From Halichondria panicea (lineage: Eukaryota; Porifera; Demospongiae; Suberitida; Halichondriidae), in the NCBI RefSeq assembly GCF_963675165.1, contig NC_087377.1, positions 3,254,978-3,318,977 of the forward strand: a stretch of 64,000 nt of DNA. Reading direction: 5' to 3'. Shown piece after piece: positions 1 through 12,860 of this stretch; within the stretch, counting starts at the first letter, position 1, and every line of letters begins with the position of its first letter. The notes beneath the pieces were generated by a model, which was given only the letters and a program-made list of their open reading frames with translations, searched no databases and was not told the DNA's origin. The translations under genes and the position numbers were made by a program.

Positions 1-117
1 ACATTAATTAATTTAGCGTCATGCAGAGAGATGAAGGACAGTTACTTAGAGTCAAGAAGACACTTTTCCTTGTTGTTATATTTACACCGTCCATTTTTAT
101 CCATGATATGCATGCAG
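1..117. other. Gene A intronic sequence
   Basis: Probably an upstream exon tail or intron of kinase gene A. GAAGGACAGTTACTTAGAGTCAAG could be decayed coiled-coil sequence; nothing firm. Confidence 0.35.
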
Positions 118-1307
118 GCAATCGATAACCAAAGATGTACCACCACAAACCAACAGTTAGAGGTAAGAAGAATTTGATCATTGGAATTAACAGATGATTA
201 TGTGGATATGTATACAGACCACGTCTAACTACAAGGATGAGTTGGCTCCCTATATCTTAACTTGGCTCCCTGAGCTTGGTGAGCAACACGACTCTGGGTC
301 GTATGGATCTGTCTATCGTATTCAACTGTATGGAATTTGTTGTATTGCTAAACGAATTCATGACATCTTGCTTGGTCAAGGGAAAGAAAAAGGAGTGAAC
401 TTAGAGGATAAACGAGCAGCTTACTGCAAGTTTTATCACGAGTGTGTGTTTCTGAGTCGAATGCGTCACCCCAACATTGTCCAGTTCATGGGTGTGCACT
501 ACGGGCCACAGAGAGATTACGGGAGAGAGCTCACACTAGTTATGGAGCGTCTGTACATCAATTTGTACGACTGCTTACATCGCTATCCCAACATTGCAAT
601 GTGGCAAAAGGTGTCGATTCTTCTAGACATCTCCCAAGGTTTGCTCCACCTTCATTCTCGAGGTATTGTTCACCGCGATCTGACAGCTCCCAACATTCTC
701 CTCACAACGAGCTTTCATGCTAAGATTGCTGACCTTGGTGTCTCAAAAATTATCCAAGTTCGTGGTACTAAGCAAACCATGGCTCCTGGTAATCCTGACT
801 ATATGCCCCCTGAGGCACTAACCGAAATGCCTGTGTACGACTATGCTCTTGATATATTCTCGTTTGGCGTTATCATGCTCTTCGTGTTGAATCAAAAATA
901 CCCAAAGCCATATGAGGTTTCTCTTACTGTCACTGGCGTTCAACGAAAAGAAATTCAGATACAGAAACGAATGAAATGGATTGGCAAACTATCTCCAGAA
1001 AATCCAATGAGACAACTAATCTGCCGTTGTCTTCAGGACGAACCTCAAAAGCGACCATTATCTCAAGAGCTCAACTCAACTCTGATTCATTTTGCACAGC
1101 AGTTCCCAAAGCCGTTCGTAGATACTATTGAAATGCAAAGAACATTGGTAAGTTGTGTTCACAGCACTATCTTATTTTCCCTATTTGCCACCAACTCAGT
1201 GCAGAATTACTATTTACTGTGGACTAGCTTGCATTATTCAAAAGAGTGTATATAAGTGTGCTCATGTATTCCCATTGCAGAAACTACCCACGACTCTACC
1301 TGCGTAA
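118..1307 (+). CDS. Kinase gene A, TKL-like (3' part only)
   Basis: The 3' end of a protein kinase gene whose 5' exons lie left of the window. Exons read as 118-162 (coiled-coil tail ending NQQLE), 218-1147 (kinase domain) and 1281-1307 (last eight residues KLPTTLPA, then TAA), all phase 0. Kinase landmarks in the large exon: Gly-rich loop SGSYGSV near residue 26, ATP lysine in CIAKR near 45, catalytic loop HRDLTAPN, metal-binding motif DLG instead of DFG, MPPEAL at the APE position and DIFSFGV in subdomain IX. HRDLTAxN resembles tyrosine-kinase-like (TKL) kinases more than classical Ser/Thr or Tyr kinases; substrate specificity is unknown. The first Gly of the loop is Asp here (DSGSYG), while paralogues keep Gly. 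Closest copy is gene D. The family is clear, exact function is not. Confidence 0.85.
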
Positions 1308-2525
1308 CACCAATTAAGGTTGCTACATTTTTTGATCAAATAATTCACGTAATTTCATATTTTATTTCGTGTGCTTTATTGAGTTATTACACTGCATTCA
1401 CATTGGTGTATTGTAATTCACTTGCCTTGTACTACAATTAGCTATAGAGTGCGTAACTATTCATTATCGTACTATAATGTGTATAACTATATACACATAA
1501 TAATTATTATTATACCAAATAGAAATAATTTATTAATGCAGAATTTATATTTCAGTATGCACATAATTAAAAATAATAATAATTCGTTCTAAAAACAATG
1601 TCCTCATGCAGAAGGGTTTAGGGGTATATAGGGATGCTAAACTATATAGACTGCATGGCCCACAATGCATGCACCCTGAAAGGATATATAGCTGAGCAAC
1701 AGTATAGGGGCTAATAATTATAGTAAGTATTATATGTCAAGTTTCTACCATGTATATATGCATGCATGTATACGAGTATAGATATATAATAGTCTACTGA
1801 GTATATAGTCTATACTGAGTAGAGCATGCAGCAGCTCACAGTGGAGAAAACGTCTGGATAATAATTCTACAATGAGATGCTCAATCTATTTTTGCAATTG
1901 CTTGGTATAATTATGGAGCCAATTAAAAGAATATACATCTTTGTTAAGTATAAGGGCAGTGGTTTTACATAATTATATCAAGATACAAAAGGTTTTCTAA
2001 TAACTATAATTAGTGTACAGCAACATAACTGCAATAGGTTGAAGCACTCATTATAGCAAGAGTATAGCTAATACTCAGTCTACATGCATATAGGAGCTTA
2101 AATGGTTTCAGGTTTGGGAATGCCCCTCAATTTTGCACATGCATGCGACATGCATAATTATGCATTGTGCACTTTTACTAGAAACTATACCCTATACAGT
2201 TGAGCCTCGGTTATCCAAATCCCGGTTATCCGAATCCTCGATTATCCGAATGCTAGAGCATAGTGCAATCTGAGCATGCGCAGTAGGAAATTGCCCACGT
2301 GGCTGGCAAAAAGAAGCCAGCTGGCATGTTTTGATTATCCGAATATTTCACTTACCCGAATGGGCCCGGGGACAAAGGTGTTCGGATAACCAAGGCTCAA
2401 CTGTAATACTTCAGCCTATACTAGACTATAATAGTTCACACACTAATTGCAGCAAGTATAGACTATATATAGACTAGAATAATTAATCAACTGACACTGC
2501 AAGTTATCTGTAGCTACCAGCAGAG
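1308..2525. other. Intergenic A-B
   Basis: AT-rich spacer with no convincing coding exon. It holds the downstream flank of gene A, a pogo/Tigger-like MITE (2197-2403) and the upstream region of gene B. No promoter motif could be named. Confidence 0.6.
2197..2403. mobile_element. pogo/Tigger-like MITE
   Basis: A 207-bp non-autonomous DNA transposon. It begins CAGTTGAGCCTCGGTTATCC and ends with the near-reverse complement (GGATAACCAAGGCTCAACTG), flanked on both sides by TA. TA target duplications and TIRs starting CAGT with GGTTATCC are typical of Tc1/mariner-pogo (Tigger) elements. No transposase is present. Several further GATTATCCGAA copies lie inside both ends. Confidence 0.85.
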
Positions 2526-5500
2526 ATGATCCAACCAATGGACCGGTACAACCAACCTCATCCTGGGATGATGACACGTCCACACAATGCATCACCAAGG
2601 AATCGAGTGGTTAGCAATTATACTATACGGTATACCGATAGATATGATTATCGCATTCATACACTTCATTTTGTAGCTTCAGTCTTTAGTTTGTATACTA
2701 TAGTATCCCATAGTATAATTATTACATCATAGCCACGTCTTGTATTTTTCAGACAGAAGAGTTTAGGAAGAGAGTGCAACAGTGGAACGGTGGTGACAAC
2801 ACATTATCAACTGTGAGGGGGAATGATCACTTTGGAAGACCAGTGGGTATAAATTCTACTGCCACTCGTAATAAGACTGTACTCAAATCAAGTCCAGAGG
2901 TGTGTGTATTATTTCATATTATGCTTTTAAGAGTCTATTGAAAGAAGTGAGCCGGCTATAGATGTGCATTGCCCTGCTTTTATGCACAATAACAAGAGTT
3001 CTTTGGGAGGAGTATACGCAACTCCAATAGACATGCAGTATACACTGGAGGAATTTTGTCTGACCTACGTCACAATACTCACTATAATTATTGTAACCGC
3101 AACCACTTTAGGTACAAGAATAACAATGCTTATAGGAACGGCCATGAATAACATCAGTGATATTCATCACTGATGTTATTCATTACAAACTTCCTACATT
3201 TCACAGCAACAGCATGTGCATGTGGTTGTGACGTAGGTGGGGCAGAATGCCTACTACAGTTTTAAGTGGAGTTGCATGTGTATTCTTATTATTATACTCT
3301 TGACGTGCTTATTAGCATTGATAACTCCACTCCGTCAGTTGCCTGATTATCGTATAGATATCGTTGCCATGCACATACACAACAGCAGCTGGCAGCAGCC
3401 TCAGACAGAGTTGAGCAGGAAGCTGGGAATACCAGGCCATCAATGTTTGGTGTGGCACTATGTTATACTGTGGCTAACGCTCCACCAGAACGTTCTGGAG
3501 TTAACGTAACTATGTATATGTGTAATTATTATTGAAGGTAATAATTGATTATATTCATAGAGTGAACTTGCGCAAGGATGGAAGAGGAGACCAAGAATTA
3601 ATCAGGAAAAGAGTCAGGTCATATCGGATAAAAATGAGAATATACTTGACTGTGTGAGTGCTTTGTAAAATAATGTATATAGGTCATTCATGACATTGTG
3701 CTTGTATATGAAAAACGCAGCATTTGTAGTTCACTTCTTGCATCGGACAAAACATATTATTATAGTACGTACACACCTCTGAATTTGTTGCACCTGACTC
3801 ACGACGAGCATATAATTATAGTATCATGCATGTATATCATTATTACTATATAGTATCATGTATATCAATTCGCTACAGGTTGATACCAATACTAATATAG
3901 CACCAATACAGGCTGCTGACAGTGAAGCACCAATCATCAAGCCAACAGATGTAAATCATAAAACTTCAGCTAGGCGCAGACCCACCCCCCCTCCCAAGCC
4001 AAAAAAGAAAATTTCGATCAAAAATAGTGACCAAACAGTAGTGAAACTACAAGATGCTCAGGTATCCCACACAAAATGTCTTCATGACGAAGGACAGATG
4101 ACTATTCAGGTATCGCAGAAATGAACGTATTTATATAGCACGTTTATTGGCATAATTATTGTATTGCCATGCATATAATACAGTCAGAGCTATAGCAGCT
4201 GGCACAGCAGCTTTAGGTAAGGTGTCATGACGTCACTTCTTGTATCGGACGAAAAATACGTAATAATTTACACACTCGGCTCTGAATTTGTACGCACCTG
4301 ACACGAGCATAATTATTATTACATGCAGTATCATGTATATATATTCGCTACAGGTTGATACCAACACCAACACAGCTATCGGTCCCCAAGTGAATATACC
4401 AACACAGGCTGCTGACACTGAAACACCGATCGTCCAGCCAATAGATGCAAAACCTAAAACTTCAGCTAGGCGCAGACCCACCCCCCCTCCCAAACCAAAG
4501 AAGAAAAGTTCAATGAAAAATAGTGACCGAACAGTAGTGGAACTACATGATTCTCAGGTATCCCTTACTGACACGAAATATCTTCATGACAAAGGACGGA
4601 TGACCATTCAGGTATTGCAGAAATTAATGATAAGGACAATCTATATAGTATGCTATTAGTATACGTGCCGTGTCGTTGGCATTCCTGTAATAAAAACACA
4701 TAAATAATAATTATGTTCAGCTTAATTTATTCAGCACACCCCACCCCCCACCCTCAAATCAAACTACAGAGGTTTAGCTGTGTATATAAACTATATATCG
4801 TATGAGTCTCACAAGAAAAGAGAGAAAAACAAAACAAAGGAGCGGCTTAAATCAATGCTGACACTATAAATGGCTTCTTATGAATATAAGGTTTCTTAAG
4901 TGGGTTTATCAGTTTAAAGTATACCCCTGATATAGCATCCACTCATTGTGGTCAGATACATACGTGCATTAAGTGTACTGAAGAGGTGAAGCATTAACGG
5001 CTAGATACTTCTGACGAAAACACAACTGCATGAGAATGTTCCCCCACTTCAGGAAATTGTAAAACCACAAGCTGCTGTGACCACTCAAGCAGGTGTTCAT
5101 GAACAACCACAACCACAACAAGCTTTGCTTGGTGAACAACAGATCACTAACGCTGGAAATGAAGGGTTTCCTACAACAAGAACACGAGCAAATCCTTGTG
5201 ATGTAGCTGTTGAACAATCTGCACTAACAGTTCAGAGTACAGAGTTAGAACAACTCCAGGCGAGAGAAGCTGCACATCAACAGGAAGTCGTAAAAATGAA
5301 ACAGGAGTACAAGGTTATAATAGTAGTTATGTGCAGTGTATTTAGGCCTGCGATTACATATTATATATATATACATGTCGTATATAATTATAGTGCCAAC
5401 AACTTGAAAACTTTGTCAGTATAATTATACAAACAGAAAAAAGAAAAAAACCTTAAAGATATATAAGTACAAGAAGATGGTCGATAATGTTGAAGCACAT

Positions 5501-7051
5501 TTGAATCGAAATTATCGGGTACATGCATGGGTGGCTGGCTCTGTTGTTGAGTTTTTACTGAGCCTTTTCCATCATTCAGAACTGAAATTCAATTTTCACT
5601 ATAATTGCAGGGTGAACTGAAGACACAACTGACTGACCACAATAATACATTGGCTGTCCTGACATCACAACTGGATGCAGCTAAGGTGGAGAATGCCCGT
5701 CTGCTTACATCAGCTGATCAGACTCGGTTGGATCATCAGAGACAGCTAGTGGAGTTACAACATGGTTTGAATCGTAAAGTCAAAGCTGATGAAAATGTAT
5801 ACAAAGTAATAGTAGTTGCACAAGACTATTATAGTATACCGGTATATAGAGACTACATGACTTAATAATATTACTATAGAGTAATATTATTAAGTATATC
5901 TTTGTCAGGCTAGCCTTCAACATCAGAAAGAAGTGGAGCAAAGGGCAAATCAACAATTTGAGGCAAGAAGATACTTTCTGTTGCTATTATAATTATTCAA
6001 TTTTCCAGGATATCTTTCAACATTATGAAAATGAAATCCAAAGGCTTACCACAAAAAACGAACAGTTAGAGGTATAAAATTATTATCTATTGCTGTATAA
6101 TCAATGTTTGATTTGTGACTACAGGCCAAGTCTAACTACAAGGATGAGTTGGCTCCCTACATCCTACCATATCTCCCTGAGCTTGGTGAGCAACAAGGCT
6201 CTGGGTCGTACGGATCTGTCTACCCTATACAACTGTATGGGATTTGTTGTATTGCAAAACGAATTCACGATATCTTGCTTGGTCAAGGGAGAGAAGAAGG
6301 AGTGAACTTAGAGGATAAACGAGCGGCTTACTGCAAATTCTATCACGAATGTGTGTTACTGAGTCGAATTCGCCACCCCAACATTGTCCAGTTCATGGGT
6401 GTGTACTACGGGCCACAGAGAGATTACGGGAGAGAGCTCACACTAGTTATGGAGCGCATGTACACGAATCTCGAGGACTGCCTGAAACAGTATAGTAATA
6501 TTGAAATGTGGTTGAAAGTGTCAATTCTTCTAGATATTTCCCAAGGCTTGCTCTACCTTCATTCTCGGGGCGTTGTTCACCGTGATCTGACAGCTGCTAA
6601 TATTCTCCTCACAACGAGCTTCCATGCTAAGATTGCTGACCTCGGTGTCTCAAGAATAATCAATGTCCACCATCAACAGTCGATGATTCCCGGGGCCCTC
6701 GGATATATGCCCCCTGAGGCACTGACTGAAATCCCAAAATACGGCTCTGCTTTGGACGTCTTCTCATTTGGTGTGCTAATTCTGTTTGTCGTTCTACAAA
6801 AATTTCCACAATACTATGACGATCTTGTCACTCCCGAGGGATTAATTCACAAGGAATCTCATATTCAAAAACGTTCGAAATGGATCAACATGTTGCCGTC
6901 AGATCATCCGTTTGTTCAATTAATTTGTGACTGCCTTCAAGATGTTCCTGAACGAAGACCCACCACTAACAATCTTAATTACATGCTGATTCAAATTGCC
7001 GCGATGCACCCCAAACCTTACCAAGATATTATCGATATGCAAAAGCGTTAG
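2526..7051 (+). CDS. Kinase gene B: proline-rich, coiled-coil, TKL-like kinase
   Basis: Complete-looking gene. Exons read from splice motifs and paralogues: 2526-2609 (start), 2753-2899, 3389-3505, 3561-3653, 3879-4109, 4354-4611, about 5005-5313, about 5448-5518, 5611-5805, 5909-5962, 6009-6071 and 6125-7051; nearly all are phase 0. Exons 5 and 6 are a tandem exon duplication, each encoding a basic proline-rich stretch (RRRPTPPPKPKKK) that looks like an SH3-type ligand. Exons around 5.6-6.07 kb encode a heptad-rich coiled coil (AKVENARLLTSADQ). The last exon is the kinase: GSGSYGSV loop, IAKR lysine, HRDLTAAN, DLG, MPPEAL, DVFSFGV. It stops at TAG two codons before the stop of gene E, a minor truncation. 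The intron after 5962 has a GC donor. Likely a cytosolic scaffolded kinase (inference). Confidence 0.8.
3144..3183. repeat. Perfect hairpin, 18-bp stem
   Basis: Two perfect 18-bp inverted arms (3144-3161 and 3166-3183) separated by ATTC, within an intron of gene B. The RNA would form a stable hairpin. It could be a transposon scar or a cruciform-prone site; no function is shown. Confidence 0.9.
3879..4611 (+). repeat. Tandem exon duplication in gene B
   Basis: Exons 3879-4109 and 4354-4611 are paralogous, with matching upstream intron sequence ending TTCGCTACAG and the same terminal codons ATT CAG before the donor. Both encode the RRRPTPPPKPKKK motif. Because both are bounded by phase-0 introns, either or both can be spliced in without a frame change. 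Gene E has a similar pair (27359-27607 and 27697-27837). Confidence 0.85.
5860..5895. repeat. Perfect hairpin, 16-bp stem
   Basis: Inverted arms 5860-5875 and 5880-5895 around ATAG, in the short gene B intron between exons 5611-5805 and 5909-5962. The structure occupies over a third of that 103-base intron and ends 13 bases before the acceptor exon. Confidence 0.9.
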
Positions 7052-7620
7052 CAACTTTAATGGTGAGCAAATAAAATTCTTATGTTACACGTGCATGTAA
7101 CATTAATGACTCTCATTTGTCCCTGCAGGCCCATGCACTCACTATGCCGTCCACCAGTGTAAAGTTAGTGTAAAGTCAGCAAGTTAAAATTACAGAAATA
7201 ATCCTCATGTAACATTAATGTTTATTAACTCTAAGTGTATTCATTCATTTTCCACTTTAATGTCCTGCTAAAATCAAATTAGCTATAGGTGCAGGTATAC
7301 CCGCTGCATGCGTATGCGGTACGATGATTATAAGGCTAAGCTATAATAATAAGTTTATATACGCAATGCATTGCTCGATCCAGTTCAGATGTTATAATCG
7401 TTTTCTTTTCGTATGAACCACCTAGTTCAAGAACTTGACAATTCTCATAGCAAATTGAAGCAGAGCAGACAATTTCTATCCACTGTCAGCATACTAGCTA
7501 TATACAGCAGTTTTAAGCACCTTTGCAACACACATGCACACACACACACACAATTAATGTACAAACCCACACTGTGGTTGGTACTGGATGTAAGAACCAC
7601 GAAATAAGCTGTGTCAGCAT
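7052..7620. other. Gene B 3' flank
   Basis: Starts with a probable spliced 3' UTR: GTGAGC at about 7062 and CTGCAG at about 7129, both also present after gene E. The rest is AT-rich with a short CA run (7530-7552). No coding exon seen. Confidence 0.55.
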
Positions 7621-7639
7621 TTTATTATTCTATAGTATC

Positions 7640-9240
7640 TATAGTGTCCAACATGGTGTCTTGTGTAGTGACCAATAGTGTCCAATAGTGTCTTTTGGTA
7701 TCTAGATAATGTCAACAGTGGTTCAGTAGTGTCCGCGGTGTCTATGGTGTCCTATAGTGTCTATATGGTGTCCTACATGCAGCTTCTCAGTGGTGTTCAG
7801 TAGTGTCCGTGGTGTCTATGGTGTCCTATAGTTTCTCAGTGGCGTTCAGTAGTGCCCATGGTGTCCAATAGTTTCTCAGTGGTGTTCTGTAGTGCCCGTG
7901 GTGTCTATGGTGTCCTACAGTTTCTCAGTGGTGTTCTGTAGTGCCCGTGGTGTCCTATAGTGTCTATGGTGTCCTACAGTTTCTCAGTGGTGTTCTGTAG
8001 TGCCCATGGTGTCTATGGTGTCCTATAGTGTCTATGGTGTCCAACAGTTTCTCAGTTGTGTTCTGTAGTGCCCGTGGTGTCTATGGTGTCCTATAGTGTC
8101 TATTATGTCCTACAGTTTCTCAGTGGTGTTCTGTAGTGCCCATGCATGGTGTCTATATGGTGTCCTACAGTTTCTCAGTGGTGTTCTGTAGTGCCCGTGG
8201 TGTCTATGGTGTCTAACAGTTTCTCAGTGGTGTTCTGTAGTGCCCGTGGTGTCTATGGTGTCCACGGTGTCCAACAGTTTCTCAGTGGTGTTTTGCAGTG
8301 CCCGTGGTGTCTATAGTGTCCTACAGTTTCTCAGTGGTGTTCTGTAGTGCCCGTGGTGTCTATAGTGTCCAACAGTTTCTCAGTGGTGTTCTGCAGTGCC
8401 CGCGGTGTCTATTGTGTCCTTCAGTTTCTCATTGGTGTTCAGTAGTGCCTGTGGTGTCTATATGGTGTCCTATAATGTCCTACAGTTTCTCAGTGTGTTC
8501 TGCAGTGCCTGTGGTGTCTATGGTGTCCTACAGTTTCTCAGTGGTGTTCTGTAGTGCCCGTGGTGTCTAAAGTGTCTTATAGTGTCCTACAGTTTCTCAG
8601 TGTGTTCTGCAGTGCCCGTGGTGTCTATGGTGTCCTACAGTTTCTCAGTGGCGTTCAGTGTGCCCGTGGTGTCTATGGTGTCTTATAGTGTCTATGGTGT
8701 CCAACAGTTTTTCAGTGTTGTTCTGTATAGTGCATGTGGTGTCTATGGTGTCCTATGGTGTCCAACAGTTTCTCATTGGTGTTCTGTAGTGCCCGTGGTG
8801 TCTCTATGGTGTCCTATAGTGTCTATGGTGTCCAACAGTTTCTCAATGGTGTTCTGTGGTGTCTATGGTGTCCTATAGTGTGTATGGTGCCCTATAATGT
8901 CCTACAGTTTCTCAGTGGTGTTCTGCAGTGCCCGTGGTGTCTACAGTGTCCTATAGTGTCTATGGTGTCCTACAGTTTCTCATGCAGTGGTGTTCTGCAG
9001 TGCCCGTGGTGTCTACAGTGTCCTATAGTGTCTATGGTGTCCTACAGTTTCTCAGTGGTGTTCTGTAGTGCCCGTGGTGTCTATGGTGCCCTATAATGAC
9101 ATCCAACAGTTTCTCAGTGGTGTTCTGTAGTGCCCGTGGTGTCTACAGTGTCCTATAGTGTCTATGGTGTCCTACAGTTTCTCAGTGGTGTTCTGTAGTG
9201 CCTGTGGTGTCTATGGTGCCCTATAATGTCCTACAGTTTA
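7640..9240. repeat. 49-bp minisatellite array
   Basis: About 1.6 kb of tandem repeats of a roughly 49-bp GT-rich unit containing CTACAGTTTCTCAGTGGTGT and TCTGTAGTGCCCGTGGTG, with an optional extra module TCTATGGTGTCCTATAGTG. Copies become more uniform toward the right. The long reading frames across it (VSYSFSVVFCSARGVYG repeats) are by-products of the repeat and are not called as genes. Confidence 0.95.
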
Positions 9241-10452
9241 CCGCTGAGAAACTCTCCACAGGCACTACTGAACACCACAGACAACAGTAGGACACTATTG
9301 TGCACCATAGACACCACGGGCATTATTGAACACCACTGAGAAACTGAAGGACACCAGGGGCGATCCTAGGATTCAGTCAATGGAGGTGCTCATTGCGCGC
9401 AAAGCGCGCCGCAAAATTTTAACCACGCCCACTTTCGGGGGTGTCACGCCCCTTTTGTCGGCAACGCCCACTGTTTTCTAGATGGTGCACAGTACTGACA
9501 GTATATACAACAGTGCAGTGCAGTACAGTGCCATCAGCAAATCAAGAATGTTTATGACCAGAAGCTCAATTCGCCTGGGATGGCAAACTCTAGCCAACTC
9601 TTCTTAAGGTATGTCAAATGTCAATGCAATCATGTCTAGTCTACTCTGTGTAAATGTAGAAGTGTAAGTGATGATAAACGTTTGTTCCTTTGCTTGATCT
9701 GACGACAGTCTTGATTCTTTTCTTTTCAGGCCACTAAAAGATTGATCAGCTTACCAGGAGGTGACAGGCAGCGTACAAAGTATGACCACCAGTACCTTGA
9801 TGTTGAGGAAAAGAGACTTTGTAGTTTACATTGCAAACATTGATTATTATTAATTTATTGTACATACATGTAGGCTTAATTATATAATTATACTATACAT
9901 TCATGTACCTCATGTACCTGATCCAAGAACCTTGTTGTGCTGCATGTTGTGAAGCAATCAAGTGTTCTATGTGTTTGATACAGCAAACCACTTCCTGCTG
10001 CCTAGCCTTATTATTGAGCCCCTCCCCACTCTTAGCTTTACTAGTTCCCGGATATCCCAGTAACGATCGAAGTTTTTTAGGCCAGCTTAGCTAGCTAGCT
10101 AGATCTAACTGGTATAAAGTTATTGTAACTATCACTATTAAGCTGTAGATAGCTGCAGTAAGTGTAGCTTCCTTCTAGCCAGCCAGTGATGGTTGAACTA
10201 TCTACTTGAGCTTCTCTGAGTCTGTATAGGGTGCTGGAGCACCAGAGTCTGGATGGGGGTGCTGGAGCAGCACCCTAAGCACCACCCTGTGTACGCCCCT
10301 GGACACTATAGGACACCACAGGCACTACTGAACACCACTGAGAAACTTTATAGGACACTATATAAACAACATGGGAACTATTGAACATCACTGAAAAACT
10401 GAAGGACACCATAGACACCACGGGAACTACTGAACGCCATTGAGAAACTAGG
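9241..10452. repeat. Inverted arm of the minisatellite, split by a transposon
   Basis: From about 9241 the same repeat runs in the opposite orientation (GAACACCACTGAGAAACT) to 9354, is interrupted by the hAT-like element, and resumes from 10302 to about 10452. The array is therefore a head-to-head palindrome with its turn near 9240. Confidence 0.85.
9355..10301. mobile_element. hAT-like non-autonomous element
   Basis: A 947-bp insertion with short terminal inverted repeats CAGGGGCG and CGCCCCTG, an end type known from hAT transposons. GGACAC occurs on both sides, but it is also part of the host repeat, so the target duplication cannot be proved. Secondary inverted GGTGCTGGAGCA motifs lie inside the right end. 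No transposase frame was seen. Confidence 0.7.
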
Positions 10453-10775
10453 GATTTTACCTAAAAAAAGGTCATAACTCTTTCTCAGCAGTCATGCAGC
10501 ATGCGCATCAGATAGCCTCATTGGGCATGTGCAGATCTGAGAATGCCAGGGGGGGGCTGCCCCCCGCTGTCTACGGCCCTGAAGTACAATAAGTCATCCT
10601 CAAAAGATTGCACCATGCATGCAGTGATTACTATAATTATACAACAAGTATATCACTGTTATCTGCAGTGAGAGGCCTGTTATATCAAATGATAGTTTTT
10701 TTGTCTATAGCTGTTCCTTAACTATCATTACTTTAATCACTTAGTCAGCAATATACGTATAGTTTTGAAACAATA

Positions 10776-11857
10776 ATTATGCCTCGAGGCGTAGCCGCAC
10801 GAGGGATACGACTGTGTGTGTGTGTGTGTGTCTGTGTGTCTGTTCCAGCTCAACAGTTGCAATGCGACGAAAGCTAACAGCTTCTATAGGCTTCTAGCCA
10901 CATTCTCTTGGATTTTGATTCGTGGATTAGCAAACTAAAGCTTCTTTCTCGAGTTATGGCTAGTTTGACTCTTGTACAACGAGTGTTGCAAGCGTGCGCT
11001 TGCTAATGCCTCTCGCCATGTTATGCTTTCGCTCAAAAAGTATTAGTGTTATATTAGTTTCTATAATGAATTTTATATTAAAGTTAGCTTATCTCACTGA
11101 GAAGAAAAGACTTGTTTACATGCATCTATTGTTGTTATTATTTATTGTATTATGTGGCTTACCAGGACCTCAAGAAAGAAGAAAATTGATTCTTCCAGGA
11201 TCTGTAGTTCAGTGTATATAATATCTAAGAAGAAAAGACCTGTGTACATGCATATTGTTATCTATACTGTTATATGGTAGTGTTTTGTGGCTTACCAGGC
11301 CCTCAAGACAAAGACGATTCTGCCAGGAGGATCTGGATCTGGATCTTGGATATTATTTTCTCACACATGGAGAATGAGCGCGCATGCGCATTACATCCAT
11401 AGGAATAATTAAAGGGTGTGTCCAAAGAGATCAATTTCACAAAATTAATGGCTACTATACTGTACTGTACTGCTAGCTAGCTGTTTTAACAGATATTTTT
11501 TGAGTATTGTAGCTAACAAAAAGCTAGCGCTTTAGTGCAAGGCTAACTCATATGTTCAATAGAAAGTTTGTGCGGACAGATGATGCTATGAAAGATTCTG
11601 AAGAGACTTGCAACAGCCTTCAATTCAATGTGAGTCAAACTAGCCATAACTCGAGAAAGAAGCTTTAGTTTGCTAATCCACTAATCAAAATCCAAGAGAA
11701 CGTGGCTAGAAGCCTATAGAAGCTGTTAGCTTTTGTCGCATTGCAACCGTTGAGCAGTTACAGCTGGAACAGACACACACACACACACAGACAGACACAC
11801 ACAGTCGAGTCAGCTTTACCATATCCCTTGTCGTGCGGCTACGCCTCGAGGCATAAT
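10776..11857. mobile_element. DNA transposon with about 200-bp inverted repeats
   Basis: A 1.08-kb element with terminal arms 10776-10970 and 11633-11857 in inverted orientation, each starting ATTATGCCTCGAGGCG and containing a GT/CA microsatellite. The unique centre (10994-11600) has a weak 75-codon frame and GAAGAAAAGACCTGTGTAC-type internal repeats, but no recognisable transposase. A second copy lacking the left arm lies at 48346-49177. Superfamily not assigned. Confidence 0.85.
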
Positions 11858-12860
11858 AACTATTACAGTGCAAAAAACAGCAGTGGAATTAACGAAAGCC
11901 TATTGAGATCTACAACTAGCTATAGAACAACTGGAGATCTACTTCAATACGTATAATGATACCACGAGTTGCATGTATCACAGTGGCCCGACACTGTATA
12001 TCATTTCATTGTAGGAGTCAGGGTGGAGACAAGGGCAGTATAATTATATAGCAAGAGTTCTTGATTACAATACTGGAAAATCTCTCTGGTCTCTTGTGAC
12101 TATATTCAGTTCTTTTGACTTCAAAAATCTTCTTCAGTTTCTCATCTCAAAACAACGTATACAAGGTGGTATTTAGGATGATGTGATCCAAATTGTCTCC
12201 TTGCAATTCATGGTATCCAGGAGCAATAGCAAATAAACCACAGTTGTTACTGCCACTGTTCTGCTGCTGAATATAGAGGCCACAGACAGTAACAACCCAT
12301 TGTGTCACTGCATGCATGTGCTTGTACATTTGGGCGATTTACAGCTCAGCACTTGGCTCCAGATCTTTCCCCCATATTAACCTTGGCAGTTGCAACCTTG
12401 CTCTTCATTCACATGCATATAGGTCTACATTCCAGCTGTCACTTGCTGTCTACTATTCATTGCTATACCTTGCTACTAACCTTGCTCTTTATCCTGGCTC
12501 TTCATTCACATTCATTTGGCAGGAACAAAACAAGCATGTGCATAGGGAGTCACGTTCATTCCGGGGGAGTCCCTATACACCTTAGGCATGCAGGAATGAC
12601 CGGGGGGGGTCACTCCCACCAGGGAGTCATTCATTCCTTTGACAATGTCCAATGATTAGTACTTTACTCTAGAAACTCGTTTGTAGATTAATAATAATTA
12701 TTGCACTGTCTAGATCTAGTCAGCATAATCAATAACTGATCTATACGTTGCCTGGCCTAAGGCTAATAGTAGTTCACACACCAGTCTCTTGCAGCTAGAT
12801 ATATCTACTCAGTATAGTATATTTGACAAGCTCTCAGTGATTAAGTTATAATCAGTAGAA
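11858..12860. other. Upstream region of gene C
   Basis: No supported exon. Short frames at 12.15-12.65 kb lack splice context and homology. A degenerate G-rich/CCCCC block with GGAATGA and TCATTCC repeats lies at about 12545-12640. Gene C transcription should start near the right end. Confidence 0.5.

Noticed and set aside
8298-9096. Long frames VSYSFSVVFCSARGVYG... over the minisatellite
   Set aside because: Tandem repeat with period near 49 bp shifts frame between units; no splice context, start or homology.
7620-9240. CRISPR-like array
   Set aside because: Repeats are contiguous with no unique spacers of constant length, and the locus is eukaryotic.
10994-11221. 75-codon frame in the long-TIR element as a transposase
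   Set aside because: Too short, hydrophobic and without DDE or zinc-finger motifs; called non-coding.
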